Origin: Anaerolinea sp.
GTDB taxonomy: Bacteria > Chloroflexota > Anaerolineae > Anaerolineales > Villigracilaceae
Length of the DNA stretch: 57,717 nt
NCBI GenBank assembly: GCA_020723805.1
Contig: DYID01000022.1
Coordinates: 1 to 57,717, forward strand
Direction of reading: 5' to 3'
Each line of letters begins with the position of its first letter. Positions within the stretch are counted from its first letter, which is position 1. This document shows, one piece after another, positions 56,666 to 57,717 of the stretch. The translations under genes and the position numbers were made by a program. The notes below the pieces were generated by a model, which did not search any database, was not told the DNA's origin, and saw only the letters and a list, made by a program, of their open reading frames with translations.

Positions 56666-57651
56666 TGGAAATTCACTTCGTCGTCATCGGTAAACTTACG
56701 CGTGAATTTCTCCTGCCCGCCAAGGGTCAGCCGCGGCTCGATGCGCCGGGCGGCAGTCTGCTCTATGCGGCGGGAGGGTTGGGAGTGTGGGAAAGCGGCG
56801 TCGGCTTGGTGGGACGCGCCGGCAACGATTATCCGCGCGCCTGGCTGAACGAGGTCAAAAAGCGCGGGTTCGATACGAGCGGCATTCGCATCCAGCCGCA
56901 GGCATTGGATATGCGCGAATTCATCGCTTACACCGAGTCGTTCGAGGCAAGCCGCATCAATCCGGTGGCGCATTTCGCGCGGCGGGGAATGACCGTGCCC
57001 AAGTCCCTGCTGGGGTATCAGGCGGAGAAAGCGCCGGAAGAAGCGCTTCGCCTCACCGTGCGCGACATCCCCGAAGACTACCTGACCGCCCGCGCCGCCT
57101 ACCTCTGCCCGCTCGATTTGGTGACGCAGACCCAACTCATCGCCGGACTCAAGCGCGGGACCGTGCATACGTTCATCCTGGACCCCGCGCCTGCCGCCAT
57201 GACCCCCGCCTCGCGCCGTGAACTCCCTGCCCTGCTCAACGGCGTGAATGCCTTCCTGCCCTCCGAAGAGGAGATGCGCAATCTGTTCCAGGCGGAAACC
57301 CACGACTTGTGGGAGATGGCGGAGGCAGTGTCGCTGTATGGCTGTGAGTTTGTGGTCATCAAGCGCGGCGCACAGGGACAGTTGCTCTACGAGGCAGAAT
57401 CAAAACGCCGCTGGGAGATTCCCGCCTACCCGGCGCGGCTGGAGGATGTGACCGGCGCCGGTGATGCGTTTGGCGGAGGCTTCGCGGCTGGCTTTTGCAA
57501 GAGTTACGATCCAGTGGAAGGAGTTTTGTATGGCAATGTCTCGGCTTCGTTGAAACTGGAGGGATTGGGCGCGTTTCATCCGCTGGAGGTGCTGCCGGGA
57601 CTGGCAGAGGCGAGGCTGAACGCACTGAGGGAGTTGGTGAGGAGAGTGTAG
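56662..57651 (+). CDS. PfkB-family sugar/nucleoside kinase
   Basis: This 329-residue cytoplasmic kinase belongs to the ribokinase/PfkB family. It starts with HFVVIGKLTREFLLP and PGGSLLYAAGGLGVWESG (substrate glycines). It has EEEMRNLF, VVIKRGAQGQLLY, and the C-terminal PfkB signature DVTGAGDAFGGGFAAGFC (catalytic Asp in GAGDAF, residue about 270). The substrate may be a sugar, nucleoside or adenosine-like compound. It is coupled to the propeller gene by the ATGATG overlap and is the last gene of the HypA-like operon. Degenerate repeats follow. Confidence 0.88.
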   Translation: MMEIHFVVIGKLTREFLLPAKGQPRLDAPGGSLLYAAGGLGVWESGVGLVGRAGNDYPRAWLNEVKKRGFDTSGIRIQPQALDMREFIAYTESFEASRINPVAHFARRGMTVPKSLLGYQAEKAPEEALRLTVRDIPEDYLTARAAYLCPLDLVTQTQLIAGLKRGTVHTFILDPAPAAMTPASRRELPALLNGVNAFLPSEEEMRNLFQAETHDLWEMAEAVSLYGCEFVVIKRGAQGQLLYEAESKRRWEIPAYPARLEDVTGAGDAFGGGFAAGFCKSYDPVEGVLYGNVSASLKLEGLGAFHPLEVLPGLAEARLNALRELVRRV

Positions 57652-57717
57652 GCAGTAAACAGTGACAGTACTTACGCAGTTGAGAAAATAGAACATTGAC
57701 AACACAAAAGGGACGTC
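57652..57717. repeat. Degenerate tandem repeat at the window end
   Basis: Words GGCAGTAAACAGTGACAG resemble the agtgatcag repeats near pyrG. The remaining bases show no gene. Confidence 0.4.

Overview
The window reads as a chromosomal segment of a Chloroflexota bacterium, most likely class Anaerolineae. This is inferred from several traits: lipoproteins and membrane proteins with long Pro/Thr linkers, an IleS2-type isoleucyl-tRNA synthetase behind a T-box, DUF1385, DUF2087 and GH36 proteins typical of the group, and very repeat-rich gaps. Menaquinone synthesis together with a CtaA-type heme A synthase suggests aerobic respiration. No rRNA, tRNA, CRISPR array, prophage or complete insertion sequence was found.

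Layout. 1-9 kb: lipoprotein, TypA, a family 2 glycosyltransferase, a LysM membrane protein, a methyltransferase and an exported 5'-nucleotidase. 9-20 kb: pth-mfd, a roadblock protein, pyrG, a RecB-like nuclease, a NAGPA-type exported protein, a DUF1385 protein and an M20 dipeptidase. 20-32 kb: a family 5 solute-binding protein, secG, a PHP phosphoesterase, a small P-loop kinase, a YqeC-MocA fusion overlapping a second MocA, an acyltransferase, an unknown exported protein, an N-acetyltransferase, a phosphatidyltransferase and a subtilase. 32-37 kb: ileS with its T-box leader and an alpha-galactosidase. 37-47 kb: menaquinone block, with pterin dehydratase and ubiE/menG divergent from menA, then a reverse-strand operon tetR-menF-menD-menB-menE-DAHP synthase-menH headed by a TetR operator. 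47-49 kb: IS5-family remnant, a MITE, and two tandem ArsR-DUF2087 regulators behind a 16-2-16 palindrome. 49-57.7 kb: a giant two-propeller sensor kinase with its response regulator, CtaA, and a HypA-like / TolB-like / PfkB-like trio.

How the genes work together. The largest coherent unit is the menaquinone pathway, which has menF, D, B, E, H, A and G but no menC, and carries its own DAHP synthase upstream of chorismate. The TetR regulator is translationally coupled to it.

The most unusual content is intergenic. Four copies of a ~118-bp palindromic MITE carry clean 8-bp target duplications (CAAATCCC, CATTACGG, TTTTGTGC, and CAGGACT as 7 of 8). A second MITE family shares its tips with the IS5 remnant. 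There are also two families of short perfect palindromes and degenerate word-like tandem repeats. Unrelated G/C-rich palindromes interrupt two adjacent MocA paralogues, in frame, at the same place in the protein.
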